Origin: JACCXM01 sp041390745
Lineage (GTDB): Bacteria; Chloroflexota; Chloroflexia; Thermomicrobiales; UBA6265
Length of the DNA stretch: 64,000 nt
Assembly: GCA_041390745.1 (NCBI GenBank)
Contig: JAWKPJ010000017.1
Span: 1 to 64,000, forward strand
Reading direction: 5' to 3'
Shown here: in pieces, positions 18,917-27,439 of the stretch
How positions within the stretch are numbered: the stretch's first letter is position 1
How the letters are laid out: every line of letters starts with the position of its first letter
Notes under the pieces: generated by a model
Told to the model about the DNA's origin: nothing
Database searches by the model: none
The model's input: the letters and a program-made list of their open reading frames with translations, nothing else
Position numbers and translations under genes: made by a program

Positions 18917-19204
18917 TTACTCGGAAGCCGCGAGGGAGTCGTTGCCGCCAGTCGAGGCGCCGATGGACGACCCGCCGCCCGACAGCACGCCGATGTCGGT
19001 GCTGTTGCCGACGTCGCCGCCGTTGATGGTGACCCCTGGAGCCAGAATGGTTGACGTACCGCCCTGGACCCCGATGGTCCCACCGCCAATGGTGACCACC
19101 GAGCCCAGACTGCCCTGGGCCAGAGCAGCCCCTGCTCCGGCAACCGCAAGCATGCCGCCGGCAATAGCCGCAACGGCCGCGCGTCGTGCCATATGCAACG
19201 TCAT
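18917..19204 (-). CDS. Small secreted glycine-rich hypothetical protein
   Basis: This 95-residue protein has a Sec signal peptide (about residues 1-30, ending AALAQ) and a mature part made of short Gly/Ser/Thr-rich strands such as VVTIGGGTIGVQGG and GVTINGGDVGNS, which looks like a small beta-solenoid or repeat. The ATG at 19204 has GGGGAG upstream; earlier in-frame starts are poorer. It is followed without spacing by the Tat-exported protein gene. It recalls, in composition, the GNGG proteins at 39.4-40.0 kb, but those lack a signal peptide. Function unknown. Confidence 0.6.
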   Translation of the reverse strand: MTLHMARRAAVAAIAGGMLAVAGAGAALAQGSLGSVVTIGGGTIGVQGGTSTILAPGVTINGGDVGNSTDIGVLSGGGSSIGASTGGNDSLAASE

Positions 19205-19306
19205 GAAACTCCCCTTCCCTGATTCATCGAGTGCGCGAGCGCATGGTCGTGGCCGGTGTTCGCCTGCTTTAACCTTCGGTCGCCCTGCCAAGCGAACGAT
19301 TCCGGT

Positions 19307-20266
19307 CTACGGCTGCAGGCGATGACCGCAGTTTGGACAGAACTTCGAGCCCGCAGGAACCGTGGCGTGACAGTTCGGGCACTCGACAGTCCCCCCACTT
19401 TCAATACGCGCCGGCTGGTTCAGCGTTTCGCGGAAGGTCTGGGCCATTGCCTGCCCGAGGCCCAAGCCGGCACCGAGCTCCAGGCCGGATTGAGCCGCGC
19501 CAAGCGCGGGACTTCCTTCCCCAGCGTTGCCAAGCGCCTTCGCCGTTTCGAACTGCAGGTACCGCTGCGGATCCCCGAGAATCGCCATCCCGGTGCTCTC
19601 GTCTATACGTTTCTGCACTTCGTCGGGCGGTGTGATAGCTGCCACCTGGAAGCTGGTGAGATCGAGGCCCAGCCGCTGGAAGCTGTCTCCCAGCGAGTTG
19701 CGCATCGCCGCAGAAATGTCGCCAAGCTGTCCAGGCAAATCGAGCAGTGAAACCTTGACGGACCCGAGCATGTCGTTGAACTCGGTGACAATCACGCTGC
19801 GCAGGTAGTCTTCGATTTGTCCGGTGGTGTACGCGCCGCGAGCGCCGACAACCTGCTGCACGAACAGGCCAGGGTCCGCAACGCGCATGGCATATGTGCC
19901 GAAGGCGCGGAGGCGGACCATGCCGAACTCGGCATCGCGAAACACGAGCGGCTGGGAGGTTCCCCACTTGAGATCGTTGAACTCCCGTGTCGAAACGAAA
20001 TAGACCTCGGCGGTAAACGGCGTCCGGCCGCCGAAGAACACTCCGGTCAGGCCACCCAGGATGGGCAGGTTATTGGTCGAGATGGTGTAGCGCCCGGGTC
20101 CGAAGACATCGAGCGCCTTGCCATCGCGAAAGAAAACGGCGGCCTGGCCCTCGCGCACGATGAGCTGGGAGCCCATGGTGAATTGGCCAGCGCCCTGCTC
20201 GGGAACCCGGGTGACGAGATCGCCCGCCCGCTGATCTGGAAGTTCGATAACGTCAATCAGGGCCAT
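19307..20266 (-). CDS. SPFH-domain protein with C-terminal zinc ribbon (YdjI-like)
   Basis: This 319-residue cytoplasmic protein belongs to the virion-core/SPFH group typified by Bacillus YdjI. The N-terminal two thirds form the SPFH (band-7-like) domain, with DVIELPDQRAGDLVTRVPEQG near the start in pieces and a conserved TPFTAEVYFVS. The C-terminus carries a zinc ribbon with two CPNC motifs (CPNCHATVP and FCPNCGHRL). It starts 22 bp after the pspA stop. In Bacillus subtilis the homologous protein cooperates with PspA at the membrane under envelope stress; the same role is inferred here from the neighbour genes. Confidence 0.82.
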   Translation of the reverse strand: MALIDVIELPDQRAGDLVTRVPEQGAGQFTMGSQLIVREGQAAVFFRDGKALDVFGPGRYTISTNNLPILGGLTGVFFGGRTPFTAEVYFVSTREFNDLKWGTSQPLVFRDAEFGMVRLRAFGTYAMRVADPGLFVQQVVGARGAYTTGQIEDYLRSVIVTEFNDMLGSVKVSLLDLPGQLGDISAAMRNSLGDSFQRLGLDLTSFQVAAITPPDEVQKRIDESTGMAILGDPQRYLQFETAKALGNAGEGSPALGAAQSGLELGAGLGLGQAMAQTFRETLNQPARIESGGTVECPNCHATVPAGSKFCPNCGHRLQP

Positions 20267-20288
20267 GTCGGGCTCCCTCGTTGGTGAC

Positions 20289-20990
20289 TCAGGCGTCGGA
20301 CCCGCCGCCTGCGGTCAGCTTCGGCGCCTCAACCCCGAGCGACGCCTTCAGCGCGGCAAGTTCGTCCTCAACATCGGATTCTGCTTCCAGAGCGCGGAAC
20401 TGGGCATCGAAGCTCTCGTCGCCCATTTCCAGTGAGGCCATGGCTTGCGCCTCCTGGCTGCGAATCTTGCGTTCCATGCGATCAAGTTCAGAGGAGGGAT
20501 CGAGCGGTGTCACGACCACGATGGCGTCCGCGATTTGCTTGGTCGCCTGGGCGCGCCGCTGCCGCGCGACCAGTGAGTCCCGCGCGCCAAGCGTGGTCTG
20601 ATACTTGGCCTCAAGCTGTCGCAACTGATCCTTCAGCTTGCTCACGGCCTGCTTCTGGATATCCAGTTGCTGCTGGTAGATTGCCGAGTTCTCGTCGTTG
20701 TCCCGCTTGCGGCGCAGCGCCTCGCGCGCCAGGTCGTCCTTGCCCGCGCCGACCGCACGCTCAGCCTTCTTGTTCCACTCAGACGCGAGCTTGCGAGTTT
20801 CCGCAACCTCGAGTTCGAGTTCCTTCTCCTGGGCGATCATTGCCGCTACCTGGGAGCGCGCGGTGACGATGCTTTCCTGCATCTCGCGGATGATCTGGTC
20901 GATCATCTTCTCCGGGTCTTCTGCCTGGTCGATCAGGTCATTGATATTTGCACGAACCAGGCGAGTCAGACGATCCATGATTCCAGCCAC
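20289..20990 (-). CDS. pspA: PspA/IM30-family membrane-remodelling protein
   Basis: This 233-residue protein is almost wholly alpha-helical coiled coil, as in PspA/Vipp1, the bacterial ESCRT-III relatives that bind stressed membranes. The N-terminal amphipathic helix (MAGIMDRLTRLVRANINDLI) and the EDPEKMIDQIIREMQES segment are characteristic. A C-terminal region rich in Ala, Glu and Asp follows, ending in a Gly-rich tail. Intergenic distances of 22 and 30 bp link it to the SPFH gene and to the unknown gene upstream, so it is the third gene of a four-gene operon. Confidence 0.9.
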   Translation of the reverse strand: MAGIMDRLTRLVRANINDLIDQAEDPEKMIDQIIREMQESIVTARSQVAAMIAQEKELELEVAETRKLASEWNKKAERAVGAGKDDLAREALRRKRDNDENSAIYQQQLDIQKQAVSKLKDQLRQLEAKYQTTLGARDSLVARQRRAQATKQIADAIVVVTPLDPSSELDRMERKIRSQEAQAMASLEMGDESFDAQFRALEAESDVEDELAALKASLGVEAPKLTAGGGSDA

Positions 20991-21020
20991 AGGTTTCCTC
21001 CTCTGTTCTCGCGGCGTTGC

Positions 21021-22040
21021 CTAGTTCTGGACCGGCGCTTTCCGGTACAGCTCGATGTCCAGTGCTTCGACAGGCTCACCCACGAACGATTGCCGTTCGC
21101 CGTCCCAGTCCAGCGCGACGCCGCTGATGTCGGGGGTATTGTCGTCCCGCAGCAGAGCGTAGCGTACGGCGCGCAATGGGCCAACGGAGTCATCCGTCAC
21201 GATTTCGCCGTCGCCCGTACCGGTGCTCGCCTGCTCAAGGCTGGCGCCAGCCACACCCAGCGCGTCCTTCGCAGGTTTGGCCGGGCGAACGCGCAGAATC
21301 GGTCGCGAGGAATCGGAGATGACGAGCAGCCACTCCTCCGGCTCTCGCGAAAGGCGGGCCAATTCGAACGAATCGGGCCGGCCCTTCACCACGATAACGG
21401 CGTCAATGGAGTAATCCGTTCCCAGGATGGAGACGGCATCACCGGGGCGTAGTCCCGTCAGGTCAGGCGCGGGCAACACCGGGGTTTCCGGGCCGAGTAC
21501 TGCAAGCGCACGCTCGGCGTTCACGGCGCGGCCCGAATCAACCACGTGCTGTCTCGTGTCCAACCGAAGGAGTTCGCGGCCAGTTTCTGCCGCGATCGAG
21601 GCGAGCGGAGCGGCCAGCGCCGCATTGGCAGCGGCAGCGCGCTCAAGCGCATCGACTTCAGCGCGAAGGTCAATCGCACCCTGCATGAGGCTCTCGTCGA
21701 ACAACCTGAGTTGATCGAGGGCGACGCCGTCAATCGGGTTGTCACTAAACAGGCCGCCGTAGCCGGGTGTCTCCGCGCGCACGCGGTTGACCATGAGCCG
21801 AATGCGCTGGCTGACTTCCTCGACAGGGGCAACGTCGCCAATCCGGCGTGCTTTGGCCAGGTCGCGGCCAATTCGCTCGACACGGGCCAGTTCGGTCTCA
21901 TAGGCCCGGGCGACAGCTTCGCGCACCTGGCGGTCGGCGTCCCGCCGCTGCTCTTTCAGGCGGTAGCCACGGTAGCCGGGGATCTGATCGAGCAACGCCT
22001 GCGCCCGTCGCTGGAGCTCTTGTTCTGGGTCGTTGGTCAC
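21021..22040 (-). CDS. Unknown coiled-coil protein of the PspA operon
   Basis: I do not recognise this 339-residue protein. The N-terminal 180 residues are predicted helical, with many charged residues (for example QRRAQALLDQIPGYRGYRLK and DLRAEVDALERAAAA). The C-terminal part is beta-rich, with GLRPGDAVSILGTDYSIDAV and EWLLVISDSS, and could be a small barrel of the DUF4178 type, although I am unsure. There is no signal peptide or membrane helix. The GTG start overlaps the stop of the zinc-ribbon membrane gene by four bases (GTGA), so the two are coupled. It probably works with the PspA/SPFH proteins. Confidence 0.7.
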   Translation of the reverse strand: MTNDPEQELQRRAQALLDQIPGYRGYRLKEQRRDADRQVREAVARAYETELARVERIGRDLAKARRIGDVAPVEEVSQRIRLMVNRVRAETPGYGGLFSDNPIDGVALDQLRLFDESLMQGAIDLRAEVDALERAAAANAALAAPLASIAAETGRELLRLDTRQHVVDSGRAVNAERALAVLGPETPVLPAPDLTGLRPGDAVSILGTDYSIDAVIVVKGRPDSFELARLSREPEEWLLVISDSSRPILRVRPAKPAKDALGVAGASLEQASTGTGDGEIVTDDSVGPLRAVRYALLRDDNTPDISGVALDWDGERQSFVGEPVEALDIELYRKAPVQN

Positions 22041-22630
22041 CTCTGACCTCCTGTCGATGAGATCGCCGGATTGGCTGCCGGCTGCGCGATCTGCCGGGCG
22101 CCATCTGGGCCAAGGAAGATCTCCGCGCCACAGTACGGGCACTTCACGAGCCCCTTGCCGGCCAGCTGGAGCACCCCGCCACAGTTCGGGCAATGCTGCG
22201 CGCCCTGCAAGCGGGCTGCCTCAACGGACTGCAGGGTGCCACTCTTCCAGTCGACATAACCAGTGAAGAGGCCCATGCCAACGAGGTCATAGAGATCGCC
22301 TTCGATCTCACCCCGGCTGAGCTTCAGTTCCTGTGCAATGTCGATGATGGAGATTTTGCCGCGCGTGCTAACCATGTCCAGCAGCCGCCGTTGGGCGCGG
22401 GCGCGCGCGGTCGCCTTTTCCTCAGCCCGGCCTCGCATCAGGAAGAAGATGCCGCCGCCCACGAGCGGCGCCACGACCACGAGGAAGAGGAACGCCGCGC
22501 CAAAGAGCGCGCCCGATCCCCGCAACGTGCCTTCGCTCATGCCTGACAGCAGCCAGAGCCCTGAGATGATGGCGACGACGGCGCCAATCGCGATCAGGAT
22601 CAGGCCAATGACCCTACCGGATGCATTCAT
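22037..22630 (-). CDS. Two-helix membrane protein with winged-helix-like and zinc-ribbon domains
   Basis: This 197-residue protein has two N-terminal transmembrane helices (about 8-28 and 42-64), then a short helical segment resembling a winged helix (KISIIDIAQELKLSRGEIEG), and a zinc ribbon with CPNCGG and CPYCGAEIFL motifs. It is the first gene of the PspA operon and overlaps the next gene by four bases. By position and domain plan it resembles the YdjG/YdjH membrane anchors of Bacillus that hold the SPFH protein and PspA at the membrane; this is inference, as sequence identity was not measured. Confidence 0.75.
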   Translation of the reverse strand: MNASGRVIGLILIAIGAVVAIISGLWLLSGMSEGTLRGSGALFGAAFLFLVVVAPLVGGGIFFLMRGRAEEKATARARAQRRLLDMVSTRGKISIIDIAQELKLSRGEIEGDLYDLVGMGLFTGYVDWKSGTLQSVEAARLQGAQHCPNCGGVLQLAGKGLVKCPYCGAEIFLGPDGARQIAQPAANPAISSTGGQR

Positions 22631-22698
22631 GCAGTTGCCTGATGTGTACTCAGTTGCTCCATGCCGCCAAGTTTACGGCACACGGAACCAACGGCTGA

Positions 22699-23169
22699 TT
22701 ACTTCTGCCTCAATGCGGCAGGGAGATCGACCAGGGCAAACATGATGTCACCCTTGCAGGCCAGATCGCCATCGACGGTGGCGGTTCCCGCGCCGATGCC
22801 GAGCCCGCGCCGGATTTTCTGGACTTCAACCTCGATTCGCAGCGTGTCGCCCGGCTTCACCTGCCTCTTGAAACGGACGTTGTCGATTCCGGCGAAAAGC
22901 GCCAGTTTGTCCTTGTATTCATCAGCGGTGAGTACGGCCACGCCGCCGACCTGCGCCATCGCTTCCACGATCAGCACACCCGGCATGACCGGGTAGGCAG
23001 GGAAGTGTCCCTGGAAGAAGGGCTCATTGATAGTTACGTTCTTGATGCCAACTGCACGCGTCGGCGGCGCAATCTCGATGACGCGGTCCACAAGCAGGAA
23101 CGGGTAGCGGTGGGGCAGGATGCGCTGGATTTCCTCCGCCTCGATTACGCGGCCCGTACCATCAGTCAT
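22699..23169 (-). CDS. fabZ: 3-hydroxyacyl-[acyl-carrier-protein] dehydratase FabZ
   Basis: FabZ removes water from 3-hydroxyacyl-ACP in type II fatty acid synthesis. This 156-residue hot-dog-fold protein has the standard motifs: LPHRYPFLLVDRV at the N-terminus, the active-site His in FFQGHFPAYPVMPGVLIVEA, and Glu within the same helix (VEAMAQ). It starts with ATG and lies 21 bp downstream of the purA stop, so they may share a transcript. Confidence 0.94.
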   Translation of the reverse strand: MTDGTGRVIEAEEIQRILPHRYPFLLVDRVIEIAPPTRAVGIKNVTINEPFFQGHFPAYPVMPGVLIVEAMAQVGGVAVLTADEYKDKLALFAGIDNVRFKRQVKPGDTLRIEVEVQKIRRGLGIGAGTATVDGDLACKGDIMFALVDLPAALRQK

Positions 23170-23190
23170 CTGTGACTCTCCTGGCTTGCC

Positions 23191-24492
23191 CTACGCGGTT
23201 GCGGGCTCGCGGTCGTTCGCCCCGAAGCGCACCAACTGGTCGCGAGCCGGGCCAACACCCACCCTGGTAATCGGCGCGCCGACCTGCTCCTGCAGGAACG
23301 CGATGTACTCCCGGGCCTGTCGCGGCAGATCGTCTGGCGTGCGTGCCTCAACAGTTGAGGCGCGCCATCCTTCCAGTGTCACAAACACCGGTTGTGCGCG
23401 GCTCAACTCCTCGATGCGCGCGGGAACCGTGTCGATGCGGTTGCCATCCAGCTCATACGCCACGCAGACATTGATCGATTCGAAGACATCGAACACGTCC
23501 AGAAGCGTCAAGGCAATCTCGGAGACGCCGTTGAGTTCCGCGACGTAGCGTGCCGCAACGGCGTCGAACCAGCCGGTGCGCCGGGGCCGCCCGGTTGTCG
23601 TGCCGTACTCATGGCCGCGCTCCCGAATGAGGTCTCCGGTCGCGTCAAGCAGCTCTGCTGGAAGCGGCCCTGCTCCCACGCGCGTGGAGTAGGCCTTGTA
23701 AACCCCCAGCACCCGGTCGACCCGGATCGGCGCCACCCCGGCGCCCTGGCAGGCGCCGGCGGCGGTCGTGCTGGACGACGTAACGAAGGGATAGGTGCCG
23801 TAGTCGATATCGAGCATGGCGCCCTGCGCACACTCGACCACGACTCTCTTGCCGGCAATCAGGGCAGCCGACACCATCGGTTCGGTCGGCCGTACGAACG
23901 GGCGTAGCCGCTCGCCCATGTCGCCCAGATCCCCGACCAGATCCTCCAGAGCCAGTTCGTCCGAGCCATAAACGCTGCTTAGCAAGCGGTTCCAGCGCGG
24001 CAACTCGCGCGCGAGCCGGTTGCGCAGGGTATCTCTATCGATCAGGTCCGCCATGCGCAGGCCGCGCCGGGCTGCCTTGTCGCTGTATGCAGGACCATTA
24101 CCGCGCAGGGTTGTTCCAATAGAGCCATCCAGGCGGTCGGCCTCTTCCAGGCGGTCAAGCATAGGGTGATAGGGGAGAACGACATGCGCACGCTCGGATA
24201 TCGCGAGGCGCTCCAGCGATATTCCGCGCTCCCGCAGGTTGTCCATCTCGGAAAGAACCTGGCGCGGTTCGATAACGACGCCAGCGCCCACGACGCACTG
24301 GGTCTCCGGGTTCAGGATGCCGGAGGGGATCAGGTGGAGCTTGAAGACTCCGGCGTCAGTCTGGACGGTGTGGCCGGCATTTGCGCCGCCGTTAGCCCGG
24401 ACGACGATATCTGCTTCGGCCGCCAGTGCATCCGTGAGCTTACCCTTGCCCTCGTCACCCCATTGGCCGCCCATGACAATGGTCGCGGGCAT
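23191..24492 (-). CDS. purA: Adenylosuccinate synthetase
   Basis: PurA condenses IMP and aspartate with GTP to make adenylosuccinate in AMP synthesis. The 433-residue protein starts with the GTP-binding/catalytic segment VMGGQWGDEGKGKLTDALA, has GANAGHT, the IMP-contact region GSIGTTLRGNGPAYSDKAAR, and the late TTTGRPRRTGWFD. A longer open frame to 24627 exists, but the ATG at 24492 (MPATIVMGGQWGDEG) matches the family start. Length is normal. Confidence 0.95.
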   Translation of the reverse strand: MPATIVMGGQWGDEGKGKLTDALAAEADIVVRANGGANAGHTVQTDAGVFKLHLIPSGILNPETQCVVGAGVVIEPRQVLSEMDNLRERGISLERLAISERAHVVLPYHPMLDRLEEADRLDGSIGTTLRGNGPAYSDKAARRGLRMADLIDRDTLRNRLARELPRWNRLLSSVYGSDELALEDLVGDLGDMGERLRPFVRPTEPMVSAALIAGKRVVVECAQGAMLDIDYGTYPFVTSSSTTAAGACQGAGVAPIRVDRVLGVYKAYSTRVGAGPLPAELLDATGDLIRERGHEYGTTTGRPRRTGWFDAVAARYVAELNGVSEIALTLLDVFDVFESINVCVAYELDGNRIDTVPARIEELSRAQPVFVTLEGWRASTVEARTPDDLPRQAREYIAFLQEQVGAPITRVGVGPARDQLVRFGANDREPATA

Positions 24493-24535
24493 GTCGCTGA
24501 TCCTTTCACTGGAGATTATTGCTTGCGCGCTGTGC

Positions 24536-24886
24536 TCACTCGCCCTGGTTGCGCAGAGCGGAGAGTTCCCGCTGGAGCGCGATGATCTGTTCCCGCAGCT
24601 GGAGCACGGCTGCCGCCCCGGCAACATTGACGCCGAGATCGTCGATCAAGCGTTGCGCTCGCATCAGGCGATCAAGGTCGGCATCGGAGTAGAGGCGGTC
24701 CCGTCCACTCCGCGCCGGGTTGACGACGCCCCACTCTTCGTACCGCAGCAGCGTTGTGCGGCCCAGTCCTGAGCGGGCTGCGACCATGGACATTGCGTAC
24801 TGCGGCTGAGTGCCTGGTTCATCGTCATCCGTAAGCCAGTCAGTCAACGAGACGCGAATGACGTCAGTTGAGCGCTGGGAATTCAT
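24536..24886 (-). CDS. hspR: MerR-family regulator, HspR-like
   Basis: This 116-residue protein has a winged-helix MerR head (MVAARSGLGRTTLLRYEEWG, then RDRLYSDADLDRLMRAQRL) and a short coiled-coil tail. The GVNVAGAAAVLQL segment is like the one in HspR, the repressor of dnaKJ operons. The ATG overlaps the dnaJ stop by four bases (ATGA), the classic dnaJ-hspR arrangement in high-GC bacteria. It would bind DNA together with chaperones to keep heat-shock genes low. No HAIR operator (CTTGAGT-N7-ACTCAAG) was found near the dnaJ start, so the target may be a distant dnaK operon. Confidence 0.7.
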   Translation of the reverse strand: MNSQRSTDVIRVSLTDWLTDDDEPGTQPQYAMSMVAARSGLGRTTLLRYEEWGVVNPARSGRDRLYSDADLDRLMRAQRLIDDLGVNVAGAAAVLQLREQIIALQRELSALRNQGE

Positions 24887-26016
24887 CGAGTCTTCCCCCC
24901 TGAGCGCAGGCCGCGCAACTCTTCGTAGAGTTCGCGCTCGCGTTCCGAGAGTCTGGTTGGCACTACCACCCGGGCCCGAGCCGTGAGATCGCCGCGTTCG
25001 CCCGATTTGCTCCTCAGTTTCGGCATTCCCTGGCCACGGAGCCGAAAGCTGCGGCCATTCTGGGTTTCAGCCGGGATCGTGAGTGCGACGCGGCCAGTCG
25101 GGGTGTTGACCTCCACTTCCCCGCCAAGCACGGCCGTCGTCACCGGCACATCGACCTCGGTCTTGAGATTATCGCCGTCGCGCTCAAATCGTGGGTCGGG
25201 CCGGACTGTTATTACCAGGTTGACGTCGCCCGCTTCGCCGCCGTTGAGACCCGGTCCACCCTGCCCGGCCATGCGCACGCGCTTGCCGGAGGCGATGCCC
25301 GCTGGTATGGAGACCTCGAGGGTCTTGGTACGGCGGACTGTGCCTGCTCCATCACAGGTGGGACAGATCTGGCCCCGCACCTCACCCAGGCCGTGACAGG
25401 TTGGGCACTCTTCGTTCACCTGGAGCTGGATCTGGCGGGTCGTGCCCCGGAAGGATTCGTCGAAGGAGATTTCAACTGGCACCTCCGCATCCTCCCCTCT
25501 ACGAGCCCGGGCCGCTCGGGGCTGGCTGCGTGTGCCGAAACCACCCCCAAAATCAAACCCCCCAAACCGCGAACCACCGCGCGAGCCGAAGAGCGTTTCG
25601 AAGAAGTCGGAGTGCGAACTATCGTTCTCGTCGGCTCCGTAGAACGTGTATTCGGAACCACCGCCCTGGCTGGTGTACCAGCGACTGAAGTCGTTGGGGT
25701 CGAAGGTGGCCGAACGGCCGCCCCGGCTACTGCCGCCTGGCGGCGCAAAGTTCTCGTCGCCGGTGTACCCGGCGTCGCGATAGCGTTGCCAGTCCTCGCC
25801 GAACTTGTCGTAGAGCTTGCGCTTGTCGGCGTCGGTCAGGACTTCGTGGGCCTCATTGACCTCTTTGAAGCGCTCCTCCGCCGACGAGTCACCCGGATTC
25901 AGATCCGGATGATATTGCCGCGCCAGCTTGCGGTAGGCCGTGCGGATCTCTTTTTCGGTGGCGGTTCGCGGCACACCGAGGATTTGGTAGTAATCCTTGA
26001 CTTGAACGCTGGACAT
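24883..26016 (-). CDS. dnaJ: DnaJ-type co-chaperone with reduced zinc domain
   Basis: This 377-residue J-domain protein stimulates DnaK. The J domain covers residues 1-75 with the HPD motif in YHPDLNPGD. A Gly/Phe/Ser-rich stretch follows (residues about 95-165). The zinc region has only two CXXCXGXG repeats (CPTCHGLG and CPTCDGAG) instead of the usual four, so it is intermediate between type I DnaJ and CbpA. The C-terminal substrate-binding domains are complete (VTTAVLGGEVEVNTPTG, FRLRGQGMPKL). It overlaps the hspR-like gene by four bases. Confidence 0.88.
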   Translation of the reverse strand: MSSVQVKDYYQILGVPRTATEKEIRTAYRKLARQYHPDLNPGDSSAEERFKEVNEAHEVLTDADKRKLYDKFGEDWQRYRDAGYTGDENFAPPGGSSRGGRSATFDPNDFSRWYTSQGGGSEYTFYGADENDSSHSDFFETLFGSRGGSRFGGFDFGGGFGTRSQPRAARARRGEDAEVPVEISFDESFRGTTRQIQLQVNEECPTCHGLGEVRGQICPTCDGAGTVRRTKTLEVSIPAGIASGKRVRMAGQGGPGLNGGEAGDVNLVITVRPDPRFERDGDNLKTEVDVPVTTAVLGGEVEVNTPTGRVALTIPAETQNGRSFRLRGQGMPKLRSKSGERGDLTARARVVVPTRLSERERELYEELRGLRSGGKTR

Positions 26017-26077
26017 GGTTGTCCCCCGGCAATTCGGCCGGCGTACCTACGAACAGGCGGACACGCGAACGTCAGGA

Positions 26078-26641
26078 TCAGGCGCTCCTGCGTCGTGACC
26101 CGCGCACCTTGCTGACCAGAAGAATAGCGGAAACCAGAAACATGGCGAGAATCAGGATCACCAGTAAGGGCAGAAAGACCGCGATCAGCGATGTCACAAC
26201 TGCAATGCCATCTTCGGCCATGCTGACAAACGGATTGAAAATGCCGCCGGCGCCAACCGTGAATGCGGGGCGAGACGTCACCTTTACCGCGTTGACGGAG
26301 CCGGCCAGCACAAGCCCGACGAGCACCATGATGGCGGGGTTGATCGAGACGACGCCACTGGTGGACGCCAGGGCCGCGATAACCCCTGCGGCTGGCCGCA
26401 CGAATGACTGGATGAGATCGTTGATATGGTCAACGCCGGGCACCTTGTCCACGGTGATCTCAATGGTCAGCAGGAGGATGAGGAGTGCAATCCCGACGTT
26501 GGAGGACAATGCGTCATATGGGCCGTGGAGCGTGACGCGGTCGGTGGCGCGATCGGCAAGCGCGAGGACCAGCAGGGGGATGTAGGCGTTGAGGCCTGCC
26601 GGCGCGGCTAGTCCGGCGCCCGTGAGGATCGCGGTTTCCAC
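26078..26641 (-). CDS. DUF4126-family membrane protein
   Basis: This 187-residue protein has four to five hydrophobic segments, beginning with GAGLAAPAGLNAYIPLLVLA and including IALLILLLTIEITVDKVPGVDH, the signature of the DUF4126 family. Members are uncharacterised integral membrane proteins. The GTG start at 26641 has AGGAG about seven bases upstream. It lies between lexA and dnaJ on the same strand but is separated from lexA by two hairpins, so it likely has its own promoter. Confidence 0.75.
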   Translation of the reverse strand: METAILTGAGLAAPAGLNAYIPLLVLALADRATDRVTLHGPYDALSSNVGIALLILLLTIEITVDKVPGVDHINDLIQSFVRPAAGVIAALASTSGVVSINPAIMVLVGLVLAGSVNAVKVTSRPAFTVGAGGIFNPFVSMAEDGIAVVTSLIAVFLPLLVILILAMFLVSAILLVSKVRGSRRRSA

Positions 26642-26729
26642 GCTGCTGCTCCTGCGTTGAATGCCACTGCTGACGAACGGCGACCTCAGTCAACCCGGCA
26701 GTGTATCACCTACCGCCGGGCAAACAGCC

Positions 26730-26789
26730 GTTTCGCCAGGCGCGAAACACAGCAATCCCGTGCGGCCAGCGCAGCCTGGCCGCACGGGA
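26730..26789 (-). terminator. Double hairpin terminator downstream of lexA
   Basis: A perfect 13-bp inverted repeat (TCCCGTGCGGCCA at 26756-26768 pairing with 26777-26789) lies 15 bp beyond the lexA stop. A second hairpin (GTTTCGC, 26730-26748) comes directly after it on the minus strand. There is no long T-tract. Confidence 0.6.
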
Positions 26790-26803
26790 CGGAAGCAACT
26801 GAG

Positions 26804-27439
26804 CTACATCGAGCGGAGAACGGTCACCAGGCGACCCTGCACTGCCACATTGTCGGCCGGGGTGTAGATAGGCTCCATGGTGGAGTTCGCAGGCTGCAGG
26901 CGAACGCGATCTCCCTCAAGGTAGAACTTCTTGAGGGTGGTCTCGCGCTGATCTTTCAGCCAGACTGCGACCGTCTCGCCGTTCTCGCAGGTCTGCTGGT
27001 GCTTGAGCACTACGACATCGCCATCGTCGATGAGCGCGTCGATCATCGACTGCCCCTTGACCCGCAAGGCGAAGAGGCCCTGACCGGAGCCGCGGACCAT
27101 TTCCGAACCGACTTCAACAACCTCGGCGACGTCGGACCCTTCAAGATCGCCCGGCACCGGAATGGGAAGACCGGCGGCAATGCTGCCGATGATTGGAATG
27201 GACACCACGTTGCGCCGCGCCGGGCCGCGATTCACGAGTTCGATGCCCCGCGAGATCTTGCTGTTGCGGCGAATAACGCCTCGCGCCTCCAGCGCCTTCA
27301 GGTTGTAGTCCACAACGCTGGTGGAAGAAATACCAAGCTCGTTCTGAATATCGCGGATCGTGGGAGGATAGTCGTTTTCCTCAAGGAACGTCTCGATGAA
27401 CTGGAGGATTGCCTGCTGCTTGCGGGACAGGTCTTTCAT
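26804..27439 (-). CDS. lexA: LexA repressor
   Basis: LexA represses SOS genes and cleaves itself when bound to RecA filaments. The 211-residue protein has an N-terminal winged helix (DYPPTIRDIQNELGISSTSV), the Ala-Gly cleavage site in GSIAAGLPI, the catalytic Ser in VKGQSMIDALI, and the catalytic Lys in ETTLKKFYLEG. An ATG at 27439 (MKDLSRKQQ) has AGGAG at a good distance; an ATG at 27457 would add six residues. A strong promoter with a Gram-positive-type SOS box lies about 100 bp upstream, so autoregulation is likely. Confidence 0.95.
   Translation of the reverse strand: MKDLSRKQQAILQFIETFLEENDYPPTIRDIQNELGISSTSVVDYNLKALEARGVIRRNSKISRGIELVNRGPARRNVVSIPIIGSIAAGLPIPVPGDLEGSDVAEVVEVGSEMVRGSGQGLFALRVKGQSMIDALIDDGDVVVLKHQQTCENGETVAVWLKDQRETTLKKFYLEGDRVRLQPANSTMEPIYTPADNVAVQGRLVTVLRSM

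Noticed and set aside
26017..26077. HAIR operator for HspR in front of dnaJ
   Set aside because: The expected CTTGAGT-N7-ACTCAAG pattern is not present.
25393..26115. Open frame of 240 codons antisense to dnaJ
   Set aside because: Shadow of the intact dnaJ frame.
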